Assembly (NCBI RefSeq): GCF_011250645.1
Contig: NZ_JAANNO010000001.1
Span: forward strand, 394,658 to 458,657
Direction: 5' to 3'
Length of the DNA: 64,000 nt
From: Motilibacter aurantiacus
Lineage (GTDB): Bacteria > Actinomycetota > Actinomycetes > Motilibacterales > Motilibacteraceae
Part shown: one piece after another, positions 57,031-64,000 of the stretch
How positions within the stretch are numbered: position 1 is the first letter of the stretch
Layout of the letters: every line of letters starts with the position of its first letter
The notes under the pieces: model-generated
Databases searched by the model: none
What the model was told of the DNA's origin: nothing
What the model saw: only the letters and a program-made list of their open reading frames with translations
Translations under genes and position numbers: made by a program

Positions 57031-58706
57031 GGCCCGAGGTCCAGGTCGCCGTCGACGTTGATGTGCCAGTCGTCGAGCAGCCGACGCAGGATGTCGTCGT
57101 ACTGGTTGGCGATCCGCTGCGCCTCGATCCGCGCGGTCACGTCCGAGCCGACCAGGTCTGCGGCCCGGTCGGGGTCCTCGAGCACCTGCTGGTACGCCGG
57201 CAGGGTGTCGTTGATGATCATGTCCCACCGGGCGTTGCGGTCGGCGATGTTGAAGTCCGGCAGCGGCGTCTCGACCGTCACCTCCACGTCCGCGTCGACC
57301 AGCGGCAGGGTGACGACCGGGATCTCCCCGCTGAACGTCAGCGGGGAGTACTGCCCGGGGGTCTGCGCGCCGGGGATGGAGGGCGCTCCGACCGCGGTCA
57401 GGAGGTACGTGAACGCCTCGCCGCTGGGGAAGTGGTCGCGCATCTCGTCGTACTCGTTGGGGATGATCTGCATCTGCTCGCGGCGCAGCAGGGCCTGGTT
57501 GCCGGCGGCCAGCATGGCGTCGTCCCCGGTGCGGTGCCCCTGGTCGATCGCGGCCCACGCTTCGCGCGCCCCGGTGTCGAGGACGCCGGCAGCCAGCAGC
57601 TCGTCGAGCGCGGCGTTGCCGCCCCCGAGGTAGGCCTCGTGCATCATCCCCTGGTCGAAGAAGATCTCCTTCTGCATCCCGAGCAGCATGCGCTCGTAGT
57701 ACGCAAGCTCAGCGCCGCCGAGATCGGCCAGGTCCGACATCCCGGCGAGGGCCGGCGGCAGGAGCGGGCCGCCGCCCGGGACCCGGTCCAGCCCGTCGGC
57801 GACGCCGCGGGCGATGTCCTTGAACAGGTCCAGGTCCAGGAAGCCGCCGGCGAACGAGGGGCCGATGAGGTTGGCCATGCCGGCCCACTGCAGCTCGGGG
57901 TGGTCCAGGAAGAGCTGGCCGTAGTAGCGGTAGACGGCCTCGATCGTCTCCCGGTTCGCCCCGGCGCCGGCCGCCGGGTCCCACGCCGAGAGGTCGATCC
58001 CGGCGCGCTCGGCGGCGACGGCGGTCCAGTACTGCCGGAGGAGCCCGGCGTACTGCGTCGGCTGCATGCCCATCGACCGGGCGAGCTCGAGCAGCTGGGC
58101 GAGCGTGGCCGAGTCGGTCGGCAGCCCGGCCACGGGGCCGCCGGGGGTGCGGCCGTCGCTGCCGGTGGCGAGGTCGTCGTAGGGCGAGGTCGGGACGGGG
58201 ACCACGGGCCCGCGCGGCGCCAGGATCGCCGCGGCGCGCACGGTCGCGGCGGCATTGGCGCCCGCCTCGTCCACCGCCTGACGGGCCCCCGTCAGCTCGG
58301 CGGTCGCGCGGTCGCGGTCGGCCTGGCCCGGGTCGCGGAAGGGCCCGGTCGCGGTGCCCGCCTGGACGTCGGCGTTGTAGGCGGCCACCGCCTCGTTGGT
58401 CCGGCGGACGGCGTCGTTGTAGCTCGTCAGGGCACGGCTCGCCTGCTGCTGCGCGCGCTCGAGGGCGTCGGCGTAGGCCGCGACCGCGGCGGACGCCCGG
58501 CGGACGGCGGCGGCCGCGTCGCTCCACGCGCCGGCCGCCCTGCGCCGCACGTCCTCGAAGGCGTCCGCGGCCTTGCCGTCCCACACCCCGGTCGAGACCT
58601 TGCCGACGGCGGCGGACGACTCGTCCATGCCTCCGGCGGCGTCCGCGAGAAGGCGGGCGTGAGCGCGTAGCGCACCGACGTCGCCGGGGACCGTGAAGTC
58701 TGGCAT
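57027..58706 (-). CDS. large WXG-domain protein, putative type VII secreted effector
   Basis: A 559-residue protein with no assigned function. Residues 1-160 form a WXG-type helical domain (Trp42-Asp-Gly44 in STGVWDGKAADAFED) with long Ala-rich helices, as in T7SS substrates. The rest includes a mostly helical middle (ARSMGMQPTQYAGLLRQYWT) and a C-terminal region with NIADRNARWDMIINDTLPAY and IANQYDDILRRLLDDWH (each 20 or fewer residues). No nuclease, deaminase or NADase motif is recognised. It follows a 97-residue protein with YxxxD (1-nt overlap) and precedes a lipoprotein (4-nt overlap). Confidence 0.7.
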   Translation of the reverse strand: MPDFTVPGDVGALRAHARLLADAAGGMDESSAAVGKVSTGVWDGKAADAFEDVRRRAAGAWSDAAAAVRRASAAVAAYADALERAQQQASRALTSYNDAVRRTNEAVAAYNADVQAGTATGPFRDPGQADRDRATAELTGARQAVDEAGANAAATVRAAAILAPRGPVVPVPTSPYDDLATGSDGRTPGGPVAGLPTDSATLAQLLELARSMGMQPTQYAGLLRQYWTAVAAERAGIDLSAWDPAAGAGANRETIEAVYRYYGQLFLDHPELQWAGMANLIGPSFAGGFLDLDLFKDIARGVADGLDRVPGGGPLLPPALAGMSDLADLGGAELAYYERMLLGMQKEIFFDQGMMHEAYLGGGNAALDELLAAGVLDTGAREAWAAIDQGHRTGDDAMLAAGNQALLRREQMQIIPNEYDEMRDHFPSGEAFTYLLTAVGAPSIPGAQTPGQYSPLTFSGEIPVVTLPLVDADVEVTVETPLPDFNIADRNARWDMIINDTLPAYQQVLEDPDRAADLVGSDVTARIEAQRIANQYDDILRRLLDDWHINVDGDLDLGP

Positions 58707-58999
58707 CAGTCGAACAGGCCGGCGAGCGAGCCGAACATCCGGGACAGGGCGGCGTCCACCTGCGCGTACGACAGGGCGTTCACGCGCAGCCCGTCGCCCA
58801 TCCGCGTGGTGTCCGTGGTCAGGGCCTGCGCCCCGCGTGCCCAGGACGACGAGAACGTCGCCAGGGCCCCCGCCAGCTCGTCGTTGCCCACGTCACCCGG
58901 GGCACCGGAGCCGGCGCTCGCCGCGCGCGCGTCGACCGCCGCGGCCATCGCCGCGCCCGCCTGCCCGAGGTCCTCGACCACCACCCGGAAGCCGCCCAT
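58706..58999 (-). CDS. 97-residue ESX protein with YxxxD motif
   Basis: A small helical protein of WXG100 size. It has SSSWARGAQAL near residue 53 (WxxG rather than WXG) and YAQVD (Tyr78, Asp82) near the C-terminus, the type VII secretion signal. The stop overlaps the next start by one base (TGATG). It probably dimerises with the 559-residue WXG-domain protein and supplies the secretion signal. eccC lies 30 nt upstream on the same strand, so they form one operon. Confidence 0.75.
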   Translation of the reverse strand: MGGFRVVVEDLGQAGAAMAAAVDARAASAGSGAPGDVGNDELAGALATFSSSWARGAQALTTDTTRMGDGLRVNALSYAQVDAALSRMFGSLAGLFD

Positions 59000-59029
59000 G
59001 CCGACCTCCCTTCCCGGAGACCGGACCGG

Positions 59030-62000
59030 TCACGCGTGCGAGGTCGACGGCGGGAGCCACGCCACCTGGACGAGCTGCGGCCCGACCCGCCGGTCGACGA
59101 GCGTCCCCCGGCCCGGGGGCTGCGGTGACGGGCGCACGTCCCCGAGCAGGACGCCCTCGTCCCGGCTGCCCGACAGCACCACGCCGGGCGTCCCGGTCTC
59201 GCGCAGCCGTTGGAGCACCGGCTCGAAGAGCGCGCGTCCGGCGCCGCCGCTGCGCCGCGCGAGCACCACGTGCAGGCCGATGTCGCGCGCCTGCGGCACG
59301 AGCGGGGCCAGCGGCGCCAGCGGGTTCTCCGACGGGGTCACCACGAGGTCGTAGTCGTCGACCACGAGGAAGAGCTCCGGCCCGCTCCACCACGACCGCG
59401 CGCGCAGCTGCTCGGGGCGTACGTCGGGGCCGGGCAGCCGGCGCTGCATGGAGCCCATGACCTCGCTCACCATCGGGGCGAGCGCGGTGCCGGAGGTGGC
59501 GTACGACAGCAGGTGCGGGCCCTCGACCACGTCGAGCAGCGTGCGCCGGTAGTCGACGACGATGAGCCGCGCCTCGTCCGGGGTGTAGCGCGAGGTGATG
59601 CCTGCGACCAGGGTGCGCAGCAGCGCGGTCTTGCCCGACTCGACGTCCCCGAAGCAGAGGAAGTGCGGGTCGGCGTCGGGGTCGAGCGCGACCAGGCTGA
59701 GGTCGGACTCGCGGACGCCCAGCGGGAGCGCGTGCCGGGAGGCGCCCGGGCGCGCTGCGGGCAGCTCGTCCACCCGCAGCATGCGCGGCAGCAGCCGGAC
59801 CGGCGGCGCCGGAGGGCCGGGCCAGGCGTCCGCGACGGCCTTGACCAGGGCCGACGCGGCGGGCGCCAGCCCGTCCGCCGAGGCCGCCCCGTCCGTGCGC
59901 GGCAGCGCGGCGAGGAAGGCGAACCCGTCGCGGGTCAGGCCGCGGCCGGGTGCGCCCTGCGGCACGCCCTGGGCGGTACGCCGGTCCACCTCGGACTCGG
60001 CCGGGTCTCCGAGGCGCAGCTCGAAGCGGGTGCCGAGCAGGTCGCGCAGGGCGGGGCGGATGTCCGCCCAGCGGGTGGAGGAGACGACGACGTGCACGCC
60101 GTAGCTGAGCCCGCGGGCCGCGAGCGCGGTCACCTGCTGCTCGGCTCCCTCGTAGTCCTGGCGGAAGGCGCCCCAGCCGTCGATCACGAGGAACACGTCG
60201 CCGAAGCGCTCGTCCCGCAGCCGCCCGGCCGCCCGCTGCGCCCGGAACTCCGCGACCGACGCGATCCCCAGCTCGGCGAAGCGGGCCTCGCGCTCAGCGA
60301 GCACGGTGGCTACCTCGGCGAGCGTCCGGCGGACCCGCTCGGTGTCCAGCCGCTGGGCGATGCCGCCGACGTGCGGCAGCCCCTGCAGCGCCCCGAGCTG
60401 GCCGCCGCCGAGGTCGATCGCGTAGACCTGCACCTGCTCCGGGGTGTGGGTGAGCGCGAGGCTCGAGACGAGCGTGCGCAGCAGCGTGCTCTTGCCGCTC
60501 TGCGGCCCGCCCACGACCGCGACGTGCCCCGCCGACCCGTCGAGCTCGGCGACGAGCAGGTCGCGCCGCTGCTCCAGCGGCTTGTCGACCACGCCCACCG
60601 GCACCCGCAGGGCGGGCGCCTCCCACTCGACCGGCGACAGGCCGCGCGCCGGGTCCGGCTCGAGCGCCGGCAGCAGCTCGTCGAGCGGCACCGGGTCGGT
60701 CAGCGGCGGCAGCCACACCTGGTGGGCGGGTGGCCCGGCGTCGCGCAGCCGCTCCACGATGACGTCCAGCACGGTCTCACCGGGCGGCTCGGGCGCGAGG
60801 TCCGGCTCCTGCGCGGGCGCGGCCGGCCGGGCGTCCACCGCCTGCGGCTCCAGCGTCCACGGGACGACCGTCCGCTCCTCGCCTCCGGCCACCGAGGCGC
60901 GTACCGAGCGCGCGCGGACCGGGCCGGAGACGTACGCCGCCTTGAACCGCACGAGCGTGGAGGTGTCCGCCTTGAGGTAGCCGGAGCCGGGGACGGGCGG
61001 CAGCTCGTACGCGTCGGGGACGCCGAGGACGACGCGGCTCTCGGCCGCGGAGAACGTGCGCAGCGCGATGCGGTAGCTCAGGTGGCTGTCGAGCCCGCGC
61101 AGCCGGCCCTCCTCCAGCCGCTGCGAGGCGAGCATCAGGTGGATGCCGAGGCTGCGGCCGAGCCGGCCGATCGCGACGAACAGGTCGATGAAGTCCGGCT
61201 TCGCGGTCAGCAGCTCGCTGAACTCGTCGCAGACCACGAGCAGCGACGGCAGCGGCGTCAGCGGGGCCCCGGCCTCGCGCGCACGCTCGTAGTCGCGGAC
61301 CGAGGCGAAGTTGCCCGCCGCGCGCAGCAGCTCCTGGCGCCGGACCAGCTCGCCCTGGAGCGCGTCGCGCATGCGGTCGACCATCGTCAGGTCGTCCGCG
61401 AGGTTGGTGATGACCGCGCTCGTGTGCGGCAGGCCCGCCATCCCCGCGAACGTCGCGCCGCCCTTGAAGTCGACGAGCACGAAGTTCAGCGTCTCCGACG
61501 AGTGCGTCACCGCCAGCCCGAGGACGAGGGTGCGCAGCAGCTCGCTCTTGCCCGAGCCGGTCGCCCCGATGACCAGGCCGTGCGGCCCCATCCCCTCGAG
61601 CGCGGACTCCTTGAGGTCCAGGTCGACCGGCAGCCGGGCCTCGTCCACCCCGAGCGGCACCCGCAGCCGCTCGCGCTGGGCGCGCGCCCGCCAGGTGCGC
61701 GTCGTGTCGACCTGCTCCGGGTCGCCGATGCCGAGCAGCTCGGTCAGGCCCAGGTCCGAGGCGAGCGGCTCCTCCTCGGTCCCCGTCGCCAGCCGGACGG
61801 GCGCGAGGACGCGGGCCAGCGCGACGGCCTGCGCCGGCGAGAGCGCATCGGCCCGGCCGAGCGGCTCGACGCCGCCACCTGCCGCGAGCACGCCGAGCGG
61901 CACCCGCTCGCGGTCCGGCCCGGGGCGCGCGGCACGCCGGCGCCGGGTGGGACGTACGCCGTCGCGGGCCGCCCGCGGTGCCTCCCGCGCCGGCTCCGGC

Positions 62001-63109
62001 TCGCCCACCACCAGGCGGATCCGCGACCGGTCCGCGTCGACGGCGCGGGCCGCGGCGGCGAGGTCGGCCAGCGGGCGCAGGTCGACGACGGTGACCCCCA
62101 GCACCCCGTCCTCGGACAGGGTCTGGGCCTCCGCGCCCGCGATCCCGCCGTCGAGCACGACGACGACGTGCGGGGAGTCGGCCGGCAGCGGCGTGTCGGG
62201 GACGAACCGGGGGCGCTCGGCGAGCAGGCCCCCGGACAGCGCCTCGAGCTCCTCGAGCCGGTCGGAGACGAGCCGGACGGGGCCGGCCGCGTCCGAGGCG
62301 GTCGGCGACTGCGCGTGCGGCGCCCACTTGACCCAGTCCCAGTCGCCGCGCCGCTCCGGGGAGGCGCAGACCCACAGCTGGAGGTCCTCCGGCGTGTGGA
62401 AGGTGAGCAGCTGGGCGACGAGCGCGCGGGCCAGCGGCGCGGTGGCCGACCGGTCCCCGAGGAGGTCGACCCGGGCGAAGGCGCGCAGCGACAGTGACAG
62501 CGGCAGGTCGGGCACGGTGGAGTGGGCGCGCACGAACCGGCGCAGCGCGCTGGCCGACAGCGGCTCGAGGTCCTCGTACGGCGCGGTCTCGGCCGGCACG
62601 AGCGGCGTCGCAAGCCGCTGGGTGCCGGTGCCGATGCGTGCGACCGCGAAGTCCTCGTCGCCGGGGCGCCGCTCCCACAGCCGGGTGCCGCCCGCCACCG
62701 CCCACAGCGCGGCGGGCTCGGGATGGCGCCAGCCGAGCGCCGTCCGCTGCCGCTGCGCGGTCTCGCGCGCCCTGCGGCGGACCTGCGCCAGGTAGCGCAG
62801 GTAGTCGCGGCGCTCCGCGTCGAGCTCGGCGCGCTTGCCCGCCTGCGGCCGCCCGATCGTCACCGCCACCATGCCGAGCATGGAGATGCCGAACATGGCG
62901 CCGACGATGTAGGTCAGCGCGCCTCCGCCCCGGCCGGCGTACATGAACGCCATCGCGCCCGCGCCGGCCACCATCGGCAGGACGAGCATCAGCTGGCCGA
63001 GGCCCTGCCGCACGGTCGAGACCTGCGGGGGCGCGGCCAGCGGCACGTCGCCGGCAGGCAGCTCGGGGGCGTCGGCACGCGGCGGGCGGCGGAAGACGTA
63101 CGTCGTCAG
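59030..63109 (-). CDS. eccC: type VII secretion ATPase EccC (apparent CTG start)
   Basis: A 1359-residue membrane ATPase, the motor of the ESX system. The N-terminal FRRPPR motif (6-11) is followed by two membrane helices (about 38-58 and 64-85), then three FtsK/SpoIIIE-type domains. Their Walker A motifs are GATGSGKS (Lys521), GGPQSGKS (Lys873) and GDVESGKT; Walker B motifs include LLVVCDEF, FLVIDG and FLVVDD. The family N-terminus begins at codon CTG 63109, preceded by GGGAGG at 5-nt spacing. No ATG, GTG or TTG exists in frame between there and the eccD start. Either CTG initiates or the base is miscalled. Confidence 0.93.
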   Translation of the reverse strand: MTTYVFRRPPRADAPELPAGDVPLAAPPQVSTVRQGLGQLMLVLPMVAGAGAMAFMYAGRGGGALTYIVGAMFGISMLGMVAVTIGRPQAGKRAELDAERRDYLRYLAQVRRRARETAQRQRTALGWRHPEPAALWAVAGGTRLWERRPGDEDFAVARIGTGTQRLATPLVPAETAPYEDLEPLSASALRRFVRAHSTVPDLPLSLSLRAFARVDLLGDRSATAPLARALVAQLLTFHTPEDLQLWVCASPERRGDWDWVKWAPHAQSPTASDAAGPVRLVSDRLEELEALSGGLLAERPRFVPDTPLPADSPHVVVVLDGGIAGAEAQTLSEDGVLGVTVVDLRPLADLAAAARAVDADRSRIRLVVGEPEPAREAPRAARDGVRPTRRRRAARPGPDRERVPLGVLAAGGGVEPLGRADALSPAQAVALARVLAPVRLATGTEEEPLASDLGLTELLGIGDPEQVDTTRTWRARAQRERLRVPLGVDEARLPVDLDLKESALEGMGPHGLVIGATGSGKSELLRTLVLGLAVTHSSETLNFVLVDFKGGATFAGMAGLPHTSAVITNLADDLTMVDRMRDALQGELVRRQELLRAAGNFASVRDYERAREAGAPLTPLPSLLVVCDEFSELLTAKPDFIDLFVAIGRLGRSLGIHLMLASQRLEEGRLRGLDSHLSYRIALRTFSAAESRVVLGVPDAYELPPVPGSGYLKADTSTLVRFKAAYVSGPVRARSVRASVAGGEERTVVPWTLEPQAVDARPAAPAQEPDLAPEPPGETVLDVIVERLRDAGPPAHQVWLPPLTDPVPLDELLPALEPDPARGLSPVEWEAPALRVPVGVVDKPLEQRRDLLVAELDGSAGHVAVVGGPQSGKSTLLRTLVSSLALTHTPEQVQVYAIDLGGGQLGALQGLPHVGGIAQRLDTERVRRTLAEVATVLAEREARFAELGIASVAEFRAQRAAGRLRDERFGDVFLVIDGWGAFRQDYEGAEQQVTALAARGLSYGVHVVVSSTRWADIRPALRDLLGTRFELRLGDPAESEVDRRTAQGVPQGAPGRGLTRDGFAFLAALPRTDGAASADGLAPAASALVKAVADAWPGPPAPPVRLLPRMLRVDELPAARPGASRHALPLGVRESDLSLVALDPDADPHFLCFGDVESGKTALLRTLVAGITSRYTPDEARLIVVDYRRTLLDVVEGPHLLSYATSGTALAPMVSEVMGSMQRRLPGPDVRPEQLRARSWWSGPELFLVVDDYDLVVTPSENPLAPLAPLVPQARDIGLHVVLARRSGGAGRALFEPVLQRLRETGTPGVVLSGSRDEGVLLGDVRPSPQPPGRGTLVDRRVGPQLVQVAWLPPSTSHA

Positions 63110-63239
63110 GGGGGCCTCCCGGGGTGGCGGGCGTCTGCGGCATCCTGCACCACCGCGGGGGCGTCCGCGCGCGCCGGTAGCCTCCGTCGAGCAACCGAGG
63201 CGGGCCGCGGGCCCGCCACGTCGAGCGAGCGGAGGTCCG

Positions 63240-64000
63240 GTGCCCCCGAGGAGCCGTGCGGGCATGGCCCGGGTCACCGTGGTGGCCCCGCACACCCGGG
63301 TGGACCTCGCGCTGCCCCATGCCGCGACCCTGGCCGAGCTGCTGCCCGCCCTGCTGCGCGTGACCGGCGAGGACCTGGCCGGCGACGCCCGCCCGGGCGG
63401 CGACTGGTCGCTCGCCCGCTTCGCCGAGCCCCCGCTCGACCCCGGGCGGACGTTCGAGGCCCTGGCGCTGCGCGACGGCGAGCTGCTCTACCTGTCCCCC
63501 CGCGCCCAGCAGCAGCCGGCGCCGGTCTTCGACGACGTGGTCGACGCGGTCGCCTCGGCCGCCGGCGACCCGCTGCGCCGCTGGGGCCCGCGGGCCAGTC
63601 GGCTCGCCGGGCTGCTCGCGGCGGTCGCGCTGCTGGCCGGCGCCGCCTTCGTCGCGTCTTACGCCGCCACGGACGGGGCTGCCTCGACGGCCGTGACCGC
63701 GACGGCCACCGCGGCCGCCGGCGGCGCGGCCCTGGTGCTCGTCCTCGTGGCAGCGGTGCTGTCGCGCGCCTTCGGCGACGCCGCGGCCGGGGGCGCGGCC
63801 GCCGGCTCGGGAGCGGTGGCCGCCGCTGCCGCCGGCGTGGCCGCGGCGGTCACCGCGGGGGCCCCGGGCGACGGGCGGGCTGCGCTGGCCTGCGCCGGCG
63901 GCTCCGTCGCCTTCTCGGCGGCCCTCGGGGCGCTCGCCGTCGGCGACTTCGGGCCGGCCTTCGCCGCCGTCGCCGTGCTCGCCGCGGGGGGCGCGGCCGC
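63240..64000 (+). CDS. eccD: type VII secretion membrane protein EccD (partial, cut by window end)
   Basis: The first 253 codons of an EccD-like protein, the central pore-forming membrane subunit of ESX systems. Residues about 10-90 form the ubiquitin-like YukD domain (ARVTVVAPHTRVDLALP, then DGELLYLSP). The membrane part starts near residue 120, with LAGLLAAVALLAGAAFVA, then TATAAAGGAALVLVLVAAVL, then further Ala-rich helices. GGAGG lies 4 nt before GTG 63240. It is divergent from eccC across 130 bp. The rest, with about eight further helices expected, lies beyond the window. Confidence 0.88.
   Translation, partial: MPPRSRAGMARVTVVAPHTRVDLALPHAATLAELLPALLRVTGEDLAGDARPGGDWSLARFAEPPLDPGRTFEALALRDGELLYLSPRAQQQPAPVFDDVVDAVASAAGDPLRRWGPRASRLAGLLAAVALLAGAAFVASYAATDGAASTAVTATATAAAGGAALVLVLVAAVLSRAFGDAAAGGAAAGSGAVAAAAAGVAAAVTAGAPGDGRAALACAGGSVAFSAALGALAVGDFGPAFAAVAVLAAGGAA

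Overview
This 64 kb window is chromosomal DNA from a very GC-rich actinomycete. Three things point there: strong G/C bias at third codon positions, many GTG starts and 4-nt GTGA/ATGA gene overlaps, and the housekeeping order rplM-rpsI-glmM-glmS-acpS-nnr beside an ESX-4-like type VII secretion locus, which is the order known from Mycobacterium and relatives. The genus cannot be fixed from the sequence alone. No tRNA, rRNA, CRISPR array, transposase or phage gene was seen.

Layout. 0-3 kb: gluconate use (gnd, gluconokinase). 3-10 kb: an aldo/keto reductase, a tandem pair of secreted beta-propeller-like proteins, a THUMP-like methyltransferase and a FUSC membrane protein. 10-15.4 kb: three PhoD-family secreted phosphatases, two of them a recent tandem duplication, with an IdeR/DtxR-like iron box upstream and a homologous composite hairpin after each copy. 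15.5-19 kb: rimI, an L,D-transpeptidase, ohr, a methyltransferase broken by two frameshifts, and a fasciclin-domain protein. 19-22 kb: the overlapping operon alr - alpha/beta hydrolase - uracil-DNA glycosylase.

22-39.7 kb is an accessory block: a secreted alpha/beta hydrolase, a class I PPK2, a GH43-like enzyme, a 1427-residue multidomain secreted carbohydrate-active protein, an operon of a GH1-like/glycosyltransferase fusion + a 97-residue Cys protein + UDP-galactopyranose mutase, a soluble hybrid histidine kinase, and a divergent 824-residue alpha-oxoamine synthase/GNAT fusion. The block lies between alr and nnr, which are near each other in relatives.

39.7-50 kb: nnr, acpS, two c-di-GMP genes flanking glmS, glmM, rpsI and rplM. 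50.3-51.9 kb: an ABC-F ATPase. 52-64 kb: the ESX-4-like locus with mycosin, a PE/PPE-like pair, two WXG100 proteins, a lipoprotein, a second small/large WXG-type pair (candidate effector), eccC (apparent CTG start) and a divergent eccD cut off by the window end. eccB is not in the window.

The best candidates for undescribed biology are the alpha-oxoamine synthase/GNAT fusion facing a hybrid sensor kinase (an arrangement reminiscent of CqsA/CqsS), the two putative substrate pairs in the ESX locus, the GH-GT fusion operon with its 97-residue protein, and the iron box ahead of the PhoD tandem.
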